Assembly (NCBI GenBank): GCA_021802965.1
Contig: JAJZQZ010000006.1
Location: forward strand, 1 to 38,739
DNA length: 38,739 nt
Source: Actinomycetes bacterium
Lineage (GTDB): Bacteria > Actinomycetota > Thermoleophilia > RBG-16-64-13
Direction: 5' to 3'
Shown here: positions 30,177 through 38,695 of the stretch, in pieces
Position numbering within the stretch: position 1 is the first letter of the stretch
Layout: each line of letters begins with the position of its first letter
Position numbers and translations under genes: made by a program
Notes under the pieces: model-generated
Told to the model about the DNA's origin: nothing
What the model saw: the letters and a program-made list of their open reading frames with translations, nothing else
Database searches by the model: none

Positions 30177-30219
30177 GCGCGCGACCGGGCGGTAGGCCCC
30201 CCGGTTGTGACGCCGCCTC

Positions 30220-30579
30220 TCAGAGGTACTGGTTCACGACCTCGATCACCTGGGAGATGCGGAAGGGCTTGGTGATATAGGCGTCGACGCCCGCTTGGCG
30301 CCCCCGCTCTTCGTCGCCCCGCATCGCCTTCGCGGTGAGCGCGAGAACCGGGATGTCGGCGGTGGCGGGGTCGGCCTTGAGTGCCGCCGTCGCTTCGTAC
30401 CCGTTCATCTCGGGCATCATCAGGTCCATGACGACGAGTTCCGGGCTGGTAGCCTTGACCCGCTCTACGGCTTCCCGCCCGTCGATTGCTCGGACGACCT
30501 CGTGGCCCATGGCCTCCAAGGACATCGACACGATGTTCAGGATGTCCGGGTCGTCGTCGGCTACGACGATGCGCGCCAC
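30220..30579 (-). CDS. CheY-like single-domain response regulator
   Basis: IVVADDDPDILNIVSMSLEAMGHEV, LVVMDLMMPEMNGYEATAAL, VLALTAKAM, YITKPFRISQVIEVV. Confidence 0.94.
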   Translation of the reverse strand: MARIVVADDDPDILNIVSMSLEAMGHEVVRAIDGREAVERVKATSPELVVMDLMMPEMNGYEATAALKADPATADIPVLALTAKAMRGDEERGRQAGVDAYITKPFRISQVIEVVNQYL

Positions 30580-30589
30580 TGTGTGCCTC

Positions 30590-32485
30590 CTATCCCAGCT
30601 TGCCCATAGCCAGGTGGTCTTGTACTCCGCCGGCCTCAGGGATGGTGAAGATGAAGCTGGACCCCTTGCCCAGCTGCGATTGTACCTTGATTGTCCCCCC
30701 GTGTAGCTGGATGAGGTCCTTGGTGATGGCGAGACCCAGACCCGTCCCCCCTTGGGCGCGGGTGGAGGAGCTGTCGATCTGGGTGAAGCGTTCGAAGACT
30801 TTGGGGATGTCTTCGACGGTTATCCCGATGCCGGTGTCGGTCACGCGTATCTCGACCATGCCGTTCGGCCCTTGGCGGGCCTCGATGCCGACCTTGCCGA
30901 GCTCGTGTGTGTACTTGATCGAGTTGGTCAGCAGGTTGAGCAGGATCTGCCCCAACTTGGCCGCATCGGCCTGCAGGGGCGGCAGGTCGGTGGGGAGGAA
31001 GGTGCTGATCTGGATCTTCTTCTCCCTCGCGCGCGGCTTCACGACCGAGAGCACGGAGATCAGCACGGAGCGCAGCTCCACGGGCTCCAGGTTGAGCTCG
31101 AGCTTGCCGGCCTCGATCTTTGTCAGGTCGAGGATGTCGTTGATGAGATTCAGGAGGGCTTCGGCGCTGTTCAGGATGCTGCGTAGGAAGCCCTTTTGCT
31201 TATCGGTCACCTCCCCGGTCATCCCGGAGAGCAACATGTCGCTGTAGCCGATCACTGAAGTGAGCGGGGTGCGCAGCTCATGGCTCATGGTGGCGAGGAA
31301 GTCGCTCTTCAGCTGATCCAGATGCAGCAGCTCCTCGTTGGCCTCCTTCAGCTCTTCCGTGAACAGTACGTTCTTGATGGCGATGGCGAGCTGGTTCGTC
31401 AGGTTGCCCAGAAGCTGCAGGTCGGACTTGGCGAAGTGGAGCTCAGGGCGCGTGAAGAGGTAAAGGTTGCCCAGGTACTCTTCGCCGACTCGCAGGGGGG
31501 CGACCAGGAAGTCGTAGAAGCCCTCTCTCTCGAGGGCCTTGAGGGTCCGCCCGAACTGGCCTTCCTCGCCATCCTCGCCTTCCTCTCCAACAAGCGCCTC
31601 TTTGGAGGGGTCGATGCGAAGGGGAAGTTCGGCCGCGAAGAGGTTCTTCACCGACGTTTCCTCCATGTTCTGGCGGGCCACGACATGGGGCTCCCCCGAG
31701 TCCTTGGAGAAGAGCACGATGAAGCCGGTGTCGACCGCCATGAAGCTGCCGACCCGGGCCAGCGCGCGTGGCAAGAGCACATCGAGGTCTTGGATGCGCC
31801 CGAGGATGCGGCCCACCTCGTCGAGGATGGTCAGCCTGCGGTTGGAGAGCTGCACCCGCGCAAGCTCGCGTTCGAGCTCGGTCTTTGCCGACGTCAGCCG
31901 GGCGTTCGCCTGCAGCAGCGCGTTCGAGAGCATGCCCGACAGGAGCGCGATGAGCAGGAACCCGCTCACCCTGACCATGACGGCGTCCAGCCCCTCGACG
32001 GCGGAGATCCCCTGGCTCGCAAAAAGGTCCCTGGGATGCCAGCCCCCCGCTTCGGCTACCGCGAGCCCCAGATACAGCGTGCCCGACAGAGCGGCCGTCA
32101 GGTAGCTGGCCCGTGCGCCCAGCAAGAGGCTGGATGCGATGATCGGCCAGAGGTAGAAGACCGAGACCGCGCTCTGCACGCCCGACGTATTGTGGACGAG
32201 GAACGTCACGAAGGCGGTGTCTATCAGGACCATCGCCCAGGCGACCAGGCGTTGGTGGCCGCGCGACGACAGGATGAAGAACGGGATGTTCGTCAATGCC
32301 ACGAGCATCACGGGGAGCGCCAGCCAGTGATCGAAGGCGACCGGGCCTTTCGAGTCGGCGAAGACCGCCGCCGCGATGGCGATCGATCCGCTCAAGATGC
32401 TGCGGGCGATGAGGATGTCGTCCAGGCGCAGGTACGTGCGCCTCACCTTGTCAAGGACTCTGGTCACGTTCCCCCTATTCGGCAA
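30590..32485 (-). CDS. Membrane sensor histidine kinase with GAF domain
   Basis: Multiple N-terminal TM; GAF-like region; LKSDFLATMSHELRTPLTSVIGYSDMLLSG; VTDTGIGITVEDIPKVFERF; GGTGLGLAITKDLIQLHGG. Confidence 0.94.
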   Translation of the reverse strand: MPNRGNVTRVLDKVRRTYLRLDDILIARSILSGSIAIAAAVFADSKGPVAFDHWLALPVMLVALTNIPFFILSSRGHQRLVAWAMVLIDTAFVTFLVHNTSGVQSAVSVFYLWPIIASSLLLGARASYLTAALSGTLYLGLAVAEAGGWHPRDLFASQGISAVEGLDAVMVRVSGFLLIALLSGMLSNALLQANARLTSAKTELERELARVQLSNRRLTILDEVGRILGRIQDLDVLLPRALARVGSFMAVDTGFIVLFSKDSGEPHVVARQNMEETSVKNLFAAELPLRIDPSKEALVGEEGEDGEEGQFGRTLKALEREGFYDFLVAPLRVGEEYLGNLYLFTRPELHFAKSDLQLLGNLTNQLAIAIKNVLFTEELKEANEELLHLDQLKSDFLATMSHELRTPLTSVIGYSDMLLSGMTGEVTDKQKGFLRSILNSAEALLNLINDILDLTKIEAGKLELNLEPVELRSVLISVLSVVKPRAREKKIQISTFLPTDLPPLQADAAKLGQILLNLLTNSIKYTHELGKVGIEARQGPNGMVEIRVTDTGIGITVEDIPKVFERFTQIDSSSTRAQGGTGLGLAITKDLIQLHGGTIKVQSQLGKGSSFIFTIPEAGGVQDHLAMGKLG

Positions 32486-32560
32486 AGCGGAGCACGTGGT
32501 GTAGGATTTCTTTTCGGTGGGCGACGCTCGCCGAGACCATATCTCCAGGAGCAGTGTTCC

Positions 32561-33907
32561 GTGTCGGTTCCCCGCATCCTTCTAGCTCCGACTCATCAGA
32601 CCGCTCTGGCGGGTTTCTTGGCCTCGGCTTTCGCCGAGGTGATCGGCTTGAAGGAGCGGCGGGTCAGGTACCATCACCTGGGTGCTGTATGCCCCTCCGC
32701 CGTCTGGGATCGTTGGGAGGGCAGCTCCTTCCTCGACCCCGTCCTCTACGGCGAGGACGTCCTCGTCTCGCTATATGAACGAACCGTGCGCGGCGCCGAT
32801 ATCTCCGTGCTCGCGACGGACAGGGGTCTGCTCGACGAAGGAGCGTCGAACTCCTGGTCGCCGGCGTCTATAGCGCGCTCCCTGGACTGCCCGCTGGTGC
32901 TGGTGCTTGACTGCCGAGGTTGGGGGACGGGACTCGGGGCCCTGGTCCAGGGGTTCAACGAGCGGATGGCCGGCGCGAACCTGGCCGGACTCCTCCTGAC
33001 GGGGGTGCGGGATCAGTCCCACCGCAACCGCCTGAGGCGGGCCCTCACGGGGGCCCCCGCTCCTGTCGTCGGTTGCTTATATGCGGGGGACGGGCCCGGG
33101 TGGGAGACGTCCGCCCCTGGGCCCGCCTCGCTGCCGCTCGCCCCCGAGCTCCTCGAGAAAGTCCACAGACAGGTCGATACGGCCGGGCTGGAGGCGATAG
33201 CCGGGCAGCGCGGCTTTCTGCCCGCTTCGACCTCCGCCAAGGAACGGGAGACCACGGGCCCATTGGTGATGGTGGCCGGGGGCGAGGGCTTCACTCCTTG
33301 GAGTCGGGATTCGATCGAGGTGCTGCGCGTCACCGGTGCGCGGGTGCGCCGGCTGGACCTCTGCCACGACGAGCACCTCCCGGAGGACACGGCTGGACTC
33401 GTGGTCGCGGGCCACGCGTGGCCCGACACCCTGGGAGACCTGGCGGCGAACTACTCCCTGATGCGCGAGATCCGGGTGAAGGTCTCGGAGGGGCTGCCCA
33501 CGTTGGCGCTGGGTGGGGGCATGCTGTACTTCATGCGCCGGGTGCAGGATGTGCTCGGGCGCACCCACGAGCTGGCGGGCGTCTTGCCGGCTGAGGCGGA
33601 GGTCCTGGGGGATCTCGAAGAGCCCGCCTACCTGGAGGTGAAAGCCGAGCGTGACACGCTGCTGCTCTCGGCGGGCGAATCGGCGATCGGCTGGGTGACG
33701 GCAGACGTAGAGATCATGGAGGCGCCGGTGTCCCGCGGCTTCCCGTTCAGCGTGATGGGTGAGGGTTGGCCGGCTCGACTGAGCGAAGGGGCGGCGACCG
33801 GCAGTCTGCTGTGCTCTCGGGTGCTGGTGCACCTCGCTTCGCGCCCCCAGGGCGCCAGGCGGTTCCTGGTCGCCTGTGCCACCTACGACTCGGGGCTCTC
33901 CAGGTAG
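32561..33907 (+). CDS. CobB/CbiA-like (cobyrinic acid a,c-diamide synthase family) protein, predicted catalytically degenerate
   Basis: PLVLVLDCRGWGTGLGALVQGFNERMAGANLAGLLLTGVRDQSHRNRLRRAL; LVVAGHAWPDTLGDLAANYSLMREIRVKVSEGLPTLALGGGMLYFMRRV; no GKT P-loop, no catalytic Cys; GTG 32561. Confidence 0.75.
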   Translation: MSVPRILLAPTHQTALAGFLASAFAEVIGLKERRVRYHHLGAVCPSAVWDRWEGSSFLDPVLYGEDVLVSLYERTVRGADISVLATDRGLLDEGASNSWSPASIARSLDCPLVLVLDCRGWGTGLGALVQGFNERMAGANLAGLLLTGVRDQSHRNRLRRALTGAPAPVVGCLYAGDGPGWETSAPGPASLPLAPELLEKVHRQVDTAGLEAIAGQRGFLPASTSAKERETTGPLVMVAGGEGFTPWSRDSIEVLRVTGARVRRLDLCHDEHLPEDTAGLVVAGHAWPDTLGDLAANYSLMREIRVKVSEGLPTLALGGGMLYFMRRVQDVLGRTHELAGVLPAEAEVLGDLEEPAYLEVKAERDTLLLSAGESAIGWVTADVEIMEAPVSRGFPFSVMGEGWPARLSEGAATGSLLCSRVLVHLASRPQGARRFLVACATYDSGLSR

Positions 33908-34077
33908 ATCTTGTGCTCGAGAAGGGCGATCTCCCGTATCCGGGCCTTCAAGCGCATCTCGTCACCGAATAAGTCGGTAAGCACGATCTGCTCGCCTTCG
34001 TACGCGACCCGCACCACGTTCTCCATCACCTTCTCTTGGCCGCTGTCGCGGATCAGGTATGCGTGTGCCTCACACAT
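33883..34077 (-). CDS. CooT-family small (putative nickel-binding) protein
   Basis: 64 aa MCEAHAYLIRDSGQEKVMENVVRVAYEGEQIVLTDLFGDEMRLKARIREIALLEHKIYLE. Confidence 0.83.
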   Translation of the reverse strand: MCEAHAYLIRDSGQEKVMENVVRVAYEGEQIVLTDLFGDEMRLKARIREIALLEHKIYLESPES

Positions 34078-34080
34078 CGG

Positions 34081-34413
34081 TCAGGCCTCCAGCCAGGGTC
34101 GCAGTTCGTCTTCCAGGCGCTTGAGGGGCAGCGCGCCGATCAGCTTCTTCTCCACGGTGCCTCCGTGGAAGAGCAGTAACGTCGGTATGGACAGGATGTC
34201 GTAGCGGGTGGCCACGCCCGGGTTCTCATCGACGTTCAGCTTGAAGACCTCGACGACACCAGTGTGCTCACGGGCGAACTCCTCGAGCACGGGGGCCATC
34301 GTGCGACACGGCCCGCACCACGGCGCCCAGAAGTCCACCAGCACGGGTCGTTCGGCCTTCAGCACCGCCGAGTCGAATGCGTCTTCGCCCACTTCCGTAA
34401 GTGTCTCGCTCAT
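34081..34413 (-). CDS. trxA: Thioredoxin
   Basis: VLVDFWAPWCGPCRTMAPVLEEFA; ILSIPTLLLFHGG; ATG 34413. Confidence 0.95.
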   Translation of the reverse strand: MSETLTEVGEDAFDSAVLKAERPVLVDFWAPWCGPCRTMAPVLEEFAREHTGVVEVFKLNVDENPGVATRYDILSIPTLLLFHGGTVEKKLIGALPLKRLEDELRPWLEA

Positions 34414-34584
34414 GCACGCTCCTCGCGAAACGGGTTGTAAGGTGGAGGCCCCGCATGGCCGGCCGCCCGTCCGTGTCGACGGTACCACAGGCCCGGGCCG
34501 GGCGCGACCGGCCCCTGGCCAAGACCGGTTGCGTGCTGTAGCCTATGTCGCCGCATCTCCGTCGCGCAGAAGAAGGGAAGCCAA

Positions 34585-34869
34585 GTGAACGCCGCCGACC
34601 AGGTGATAAAGCAGTACCGGGAGCAGATCTCTGACCTCGACGTGAAGATCCTCGAGGCCGTCAACAAGCGCATCAAGCTCGTCGGGAAGCTCCGCGAGTA
34701 CAAGGAGAGCCAGGGGATCGGGTTCTACGACCCGGCGCAGGAAGACTGGGTCATCACCTACCTCTCGCGCTCGAATCCGGGGCCGCTTTCCGACGAGGGC
34801 CTGCGGGAGATATACGGCGTGATCTTGGGAGTGGTCAAGCGGGAGCTAGGCGCGCCCACCAAGGCCTGA
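34585..34869 (+). CDS. Chorismate mutase (AroQ-type) domain protein
   Basis: 94 aa; YREQISDLDVKILEAVNKRIKLVGKLREYKESQGIGFYDPAQEDWVITYL...LREIYGVILGVVKREL; GTG start. Confidence 0.85.
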   Translation: MNAADQVIKQYREQISDLDVKILEAVNKRIKLVGKLREYKESQGIGFYDPAQEDWVITYLSRSNPGPLSDEGLREIYGVILGVVKRELGAPTKA

Positions 34870-34924
34870 GCCTGACGCTCGACCAGTCACGCCCCGGCGG
34901 CGAAACGTGACTCTCAGCAGCCCG

Positions 34925-35419
34925 CTAAAAGTCCTCCGGGGAGATGCGGTCGAGGAAGTCCCGGAACTCGGACACGACGTCCTCGACCTCATCGGGCTCC
35001 TGCTCCAACTCGATGGAGTTGGCCTCCAGTAGTTCGTGGGAGGCGAAGATGGGGGCGTCGGTGCGCACGGCCAAGGCGATAGCGTCGGAAGGGCGGGAGT
35101 CGACGTCGATCTGATGCCCTCCGGCTTCGAGCCGCAGCACGGCATAGAACGTGTTGTCCTTGAGTTCGGTCACCATGATCATTTCGACCTTCGCCGAGAG
35201 CGAGCCCAAGACGTTGGTCAGGAGATCGTGGGTCATCGGACGGGGGAGCGCGGTGTTCTGCAGCTTGACCATGATGGCCGCCGCCTCGTTCTCTCCGATC
35301 CAGATAGGCAAATAGCGGTTGGAGCCTTCGGACTTCAGCAAGACGATGGGTTGCTTGCTCGCCACATCGAGGCTGACCCCGTACAACACCATCTTGTCAA
35401 AGCCGTCCATAGCACTCAC
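34925..35419 (-). CDS. Bifunctional nuclease (BFN/DUF151) family protein
   Basis: LPIWIGENEAAAIMVKLQNTALPRPMTHDLL; FYAVLRLEAGGHQIDVDSRPSDAIALAVRTDAPIFASHELLE. Confidence 0.93.
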   Translation of the reverse strand: MSAMDGFDKMVLYGVSLDVASKQPIVLLKSEGSNRYLPIWIGENEAAAIMVKLQNTALPRPMTHDLLTNVLGSLSAKVEMIMVTELKDNTFYAVLRLEAGGHQIDVDSRPSDAIALAVRTDAPIFASHELLEANSIELEQEPDEVEDVVSEFRDFLDRISPEDF

Positions 35420-35536
35420 CCGGGCCGGAGTTCCTAATCGGAAGATTACCCGAATCCACCTGAGCCTACCACCCTTGGGGCCCGCGGAGGCAGCCTTGAC
35501 ATGCAGGGGCCAGCGGGTAAACTACACGTCCGCGTG

Positions 35537-35613
35537 GGCCTGTAGCTCAGTTGGTTAGAGCGCATCCCTGATAAGGATGAGGTCCGTGGTTCGACTCCAC
35601 GCAGGCCCACCAC
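35537..35613 (+). tRNA. tRNA-Ile (GAT)
   Basis: GGGCCTG...CAGGCCCACCA acceptor, TAGCTCAGTTGGTTAGAGC D-arm, anticodon loop CTGATAA, TTCGACTC T-loop; CCA encoded. Confidence 0.97.
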
Positions 35614-35686
35614 GCCCACACCCGCGCCCCCGTGATCCAGTGCGTTCCGGCGCAGTGGCTTCGACGTTCGGCAGACTCCTAAGCGA

Positions 35687-37822
35687 TCAGGTCGCCGGCA
35701 CCGGACCGTGAGACACGGGGAACTCGTGCCAGGCGGCGGTGAGAGTGGCTCCCGCTTCGTCGACCACGTCAAGGAACAGCGACACGATGTGGGGATCGAA
35801 CTGGCTTCCGGCGCACCGCCGCAACTCCTCGATGGCCTCCTCCAACGTACGGCCGGCGCGGTAGGGGCGGTTCGACGTCATGGCGTCGAAGGAGTCGGCG
35901 ACCGACAGTATGCGGGCGTTCAGGGGGATGTCGTCGCCGATGATCCTATCCGGGTAGCCGCCGCCGTCCCACCGCTCGTGGTGATGGCGCACGGCGTCGA
36001 TGACGGGCCACGGGAAGACGATCTGTTGCAGTATCTGTGCACCCACCAGCGGGTGCGTCTCGACCACGCGCCGCTCGATCGGGGTCAGCAAGCCCGGCTT
36101 GGTCAGGACGGCGTCCCGGACGCCGATCTTGCCGATGTCGTGCAGGTACGCCGAGGTCTCGAGGCCCTTGAGTGCGGCGCCCTCGAAGCCCATGCGGCCA
36201 CCGATGAGCCCGGCGTACCGCGCCACCATCTCGGAATGACCGAAGGTGTAGCGGTCCTTCGCGTCGATGGTGCTGGCGAGCGCGCGGATCAGGCCCGTGT
36301 AGAGCAGGTTGATCTCCTGGTGGTGCCGCGAGTTGTCGATGGCCATGGCCGTGTGGTTGGCCAGGGTGCGCGCGAAGGTGACCGTGTGCCTGTCGAACAC
36401 TCGCCCCGGCGTGAGGATGTTGAGGTTGAGTACCCCGAGGACGCCCTCCCGGGTCTCGATGGGCACGCTGACGCTCGACGAGATCTCCGGGTGGCCCATC
36501 GAGCCTTCGACGTGCTCGCCTTGGTCGTCGGGCAGGAGCAGGGGGCGTCGGTTCCTGACGACCCACCCCGCGGGACCGTCGTCGAGGTCCACCGTCTCGT
36601 CCATGATGCTGAAAGCCGAACGACCGCGGGCGACCTTCACCTCCAGTTGGCGGCGAGACCGGTCGACGAGCATGATGGAGCCCCCGTCGGCGTCGAGCAC
36701 CTTTACGGCGCTTTCGAGGAGGGTCTCGAGCACGTAGTCCAGATCCAGGGAGCTGTTCGCTGCAAGGCTGACCTGGTGCAGCAGCCCGAGCTCCTGCAGC
36801 TGGCCGGAGAGGTGCTGGGTCATGGTGGCGACCGAGCTCGAGAGCTGCCCCACCTCGTCGTTGCCGGCCGGGTCGATCTGCCGCGACAGGTTGCCCGCGG
36901 CTATGTCCTTGCTGACGTCGGCGAGCCGCCGGATCGGTCGGGTGATAGAGCGACTGATGAAGGTCTCGACCCCCGTGATGAGGAGGAAGAGGATCAAGCC
37001 GGCTCCGTAGATGTAGTAGGTGGCGGTGCGCTGCCTGGCCTGCATCTTCGCCAGGGGCAGAAGGACCGTGTAGGTGCCGTACGATTTCTTGTCCACCGTC
37101 AGCGGGGAGTGCAGCAGCATGTATGGCGTGCCCCGCATGTCGGCTCGAGTCACGGTCAGCTTGCCCGCGCTGCTTCCGCTCGGGTCGACTCTAGCGGCCG
37201 AGTGGCAGCCGTTGCATGCCTGGGCGCCGTGGTCGCCGTCTGAGGTCCCGATGATCTCGCCTCCGAGGGAGACCGCGACCTGCATATCCTCGCCCGCTGC
37301 CGCCCGTAGCTGGCCCAGATAATCGTCGCTCAAGAGCTTTCCGCCGCTCACAGCTATCTTGCCGTCCGCGCTGTCCGCCACCCGGTTCGCCTGGAGCGCC
37401 CACCCGTTCTTGGTCCGGATGAAGCCCATGGGCACAGAAGAATCGGGAGGAGCACCGGTGGCACCCTGCCCGATGATCTGTCCGTCGGGCAGGGTCACGG
37501 TCGCGAAGTCGAGTCGCTTCCGTTGCACCTCGGATTTGACGATCGACTCGAGGTCGTCTGGTTGGGAGCCCAGCTCACTGGCCTCGTCGGCGATGTGCGA
37601 CACGGTAGCGGAGACATCCTCACCCCAGTTGGCGAGCAGCATCTCCACGGCCCGCCGGTTGTCCGTGAGCTTCTCCTGCGCGCCGGTCTCGTACTGTTTG
37701 CCGATCCAGCGGCTGGTCAGCGGCGCAGTGATGGCCACGGCGACCAGGAGCACCAGGAACAGGGGCAGGATGATCTTGCTCGAAATCCGCAGGTCAGCAA
37801 GGCGTCGCCGAATCGAGGTCAC
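35687..37822 (-). CDS. Membrane HD-GYP phosphodiesterase with periplasmic CxxCH sensor, HAMP and GAF domains
   Basis: TM near N-terminus and ~aa 275-295 flank a domain with ACNGCHSAA; HAMP ITRPIRRLADVSKDIAAGNL; GAF; HDIGKIGVRDAVLTKPG, HHERWDGGGYPD. Confidence 0.93.
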   Translation of the reverse strand: MTSIRRRLADLRISSKIILPLFLVLLVAVAITAPLTSRWIGKQYETGAQEKLTDNRRAVEMLLANWGEDVSATVSHIADEASELGSQPDDLESIVKSEVQRKRLDFATVTLPDGQIIGQGATGAPPDSSVPMGFIRTKNGWALQANRVADSADGKIAVSGGKLLSDDYLGQLRAAAGEDMQVAVSLGGEIIGTSDGDHGAQACNGCHSAARVDPSGSSAGKLTVTRADMRGTPYMLLHSPLTVDKKSYGTYTVLLPLAKMQARQRTATYYIYGAGLILFLLITGVETFISRSITRPIRRLADVSKDIAAGNLSRQIDPAGNDEVGQLSSSVATMTQHLSGQLQELGLLHQVSLAANSSLDLDYVLETLLESAVKVLDADGGSIMLVDRSRRQLEVKVARGRSAFSIMDETVDLDDGPAGWVVRNRRPLLLPDDQGEHVEGSMGHPEISSSVSVPIETREGVLGVLNLNILTPGRVFDRHTVTFARTLANHTAMAIDNSRHHQEINLLYTGLIRALASTIDAKDRYTFGHSEMVARYAGLIGGRMGFEGAALKGLETSAYLHDIGKIGVRDAVLTKPGLLTPIERRVVETHPLVGAQILQQIVFPWPVIDAVRHHHERWDGGGYPDRIIGDDIPLNARILSVADSFDAMTSNRPYRAGRTLEEAIEELRRCAGSQFDPHIVSLFLDVVDEAGATLTAAWHEFPVSHGPVPAT

Positions 37823-37931
37823 AGGGCCGCCCTCCGACGAAGTGAACCGGCGACCGGCCGCGCCGCGCCGGCGGGACCCGACACGCTCGTCACCGCGTGT
37901 CCGCTACGAGACATGAACCTCCGCCCCCTGT

Positions 37932-38001
37932 AGGCTGCTGAAAAATGACACTTCGCCGTCCGTCGCGTTCTTGCTACCAAGTCTTCGATTTTCAGCAGCC
38001 T
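37932..38001. repeat. Small palindromic (MITE/REP-like) element
   Basis: Terminal inverted repeat AGGCTGCTGAAAAAT...ATTTTCAGCAGCCT; TIR resembles that of the gyrB-gyrA element. Confidence 0.65.
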
Positions 38002-38155
38002 CCTGATCCGCTGATGAAAGTGCGCACTTTGTATCGACCATAGAACAGTTCCTCTTTAGGAATGATTCGGGCATGGGCGCGGAGTAGCGTCTCGCCCCGA
38101 GGCTCAGCCTCCGTGTTAACATGAACGGCGGGGCGTGCGCAGCACGTCGCGCCGT

Positions 38156-38228
38156 GGGGGATTAGCTCAGTTGGGAGAGCGCCGCCTTTGCACGGCGGAG
38201 GTCGCCGGTTCGACCCCGGTATCCTCCA
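38156..38228 (+). tRNA. tRNA-Ala (TGC)
   Basis: GGGGGAT/ATCCTCC acceptor, TAGCTCAGTTGGGAGAGC, anticodon loop TTTGCAC, GGTTCGACCCC; CCA not encoded. Confidence 0.96.
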
Positions 38229-38269
38229 CCTCTTGGCCGTCCGATGCCCTCGCAGAGGAGGGGTGAGCC

Positions 38270-38695
38270 GTGTTCTCGCGCATCTTGGTTCCGACCGATG
38301 GTTCCGAATCAGCTCTCAAGGCCGTCCGAGTGGCGGCACGTCTGGCGGCCGAGCAGCATGCGGAGGTGGTGCTCCTGACCGCGGTCCCCGTGCCTCAATC
38401 CCTGGTGATGGCCGCCGGCGTGGCGGACGACGTCATAGACCAGTACATCGAAGACCAAGGGGCGGCCGCGCTCGCCTCGGGCGAGGCCCTCTTCCAGGAG
38501 GCGGGGGTGGGCGTTGAGACCAAAGTGGTGCTGGGTTCGGCTGCCGAGGTGATCGTCAACCAGGCCCACGTGGTCGAGGCCGACCTGGTGGTCATGGGCA
38601 AGCGCGGGCATGGTGAGCTTCGCGGCCTCCTGCTTGGCAGCGTCAGTGCCCGGGTGGCCCACCAACTGACGATCCCGGTGCTGCTCGTGCCCTGA
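38270..38695 (+). CDS. UspA-family universal stress protein
   Basis: RILVPTDGSESALKAVRVAARLAAEQHAEVVLLTAVPVP; VMGKRGHGELRGLLLGSVSARVAHQLTIPVLLVP; GTG start after GAGGAGGGG. Confidence 0.94.
   Translation: MFSRILVPTDGSESALKAVRVAARLAAEQHAEVVLLTAVPVPQSLVMAAGVADDVIDQYIEDQGAAALASGEALFQEAGVGVETKVVLGSAAEVIVNQAHVVEADLVVMGKRGHGELRGLLLGSVSARVAHQLTIPVLLVP

Noticed and set aside
31280-32560. N-terminal part of the 875-aa plus-strand ORF antisense to the histidine kinase
   Set aside because: Open only because of high GC; true CbiA-like start is GTG 32561 and the minus strand has clear HisKA/HATPase motifs.
34885-34912. Inverted repeat AGTCACG...CGTGACT followed by CTCAGCAGCC, considered as a third copy of the palindromic element
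   Set aside because: Only one TIR-like end (GGCTGCTGAGAGTCAC in reverse complement) and no matching partner; more likely a simple hairpin between convergent genes.
35708-37243. 511-aa plus-strand ORF antisense to HD-GYP gene
   Set aside because: No recognisable domains; opposite strand carries intact HD-GYP protein.
37904-38122. 72-aa minus ORF covering the palindromic element
   Set aside because: Most of it is translation of the repeat and flanks; no family resemblance.
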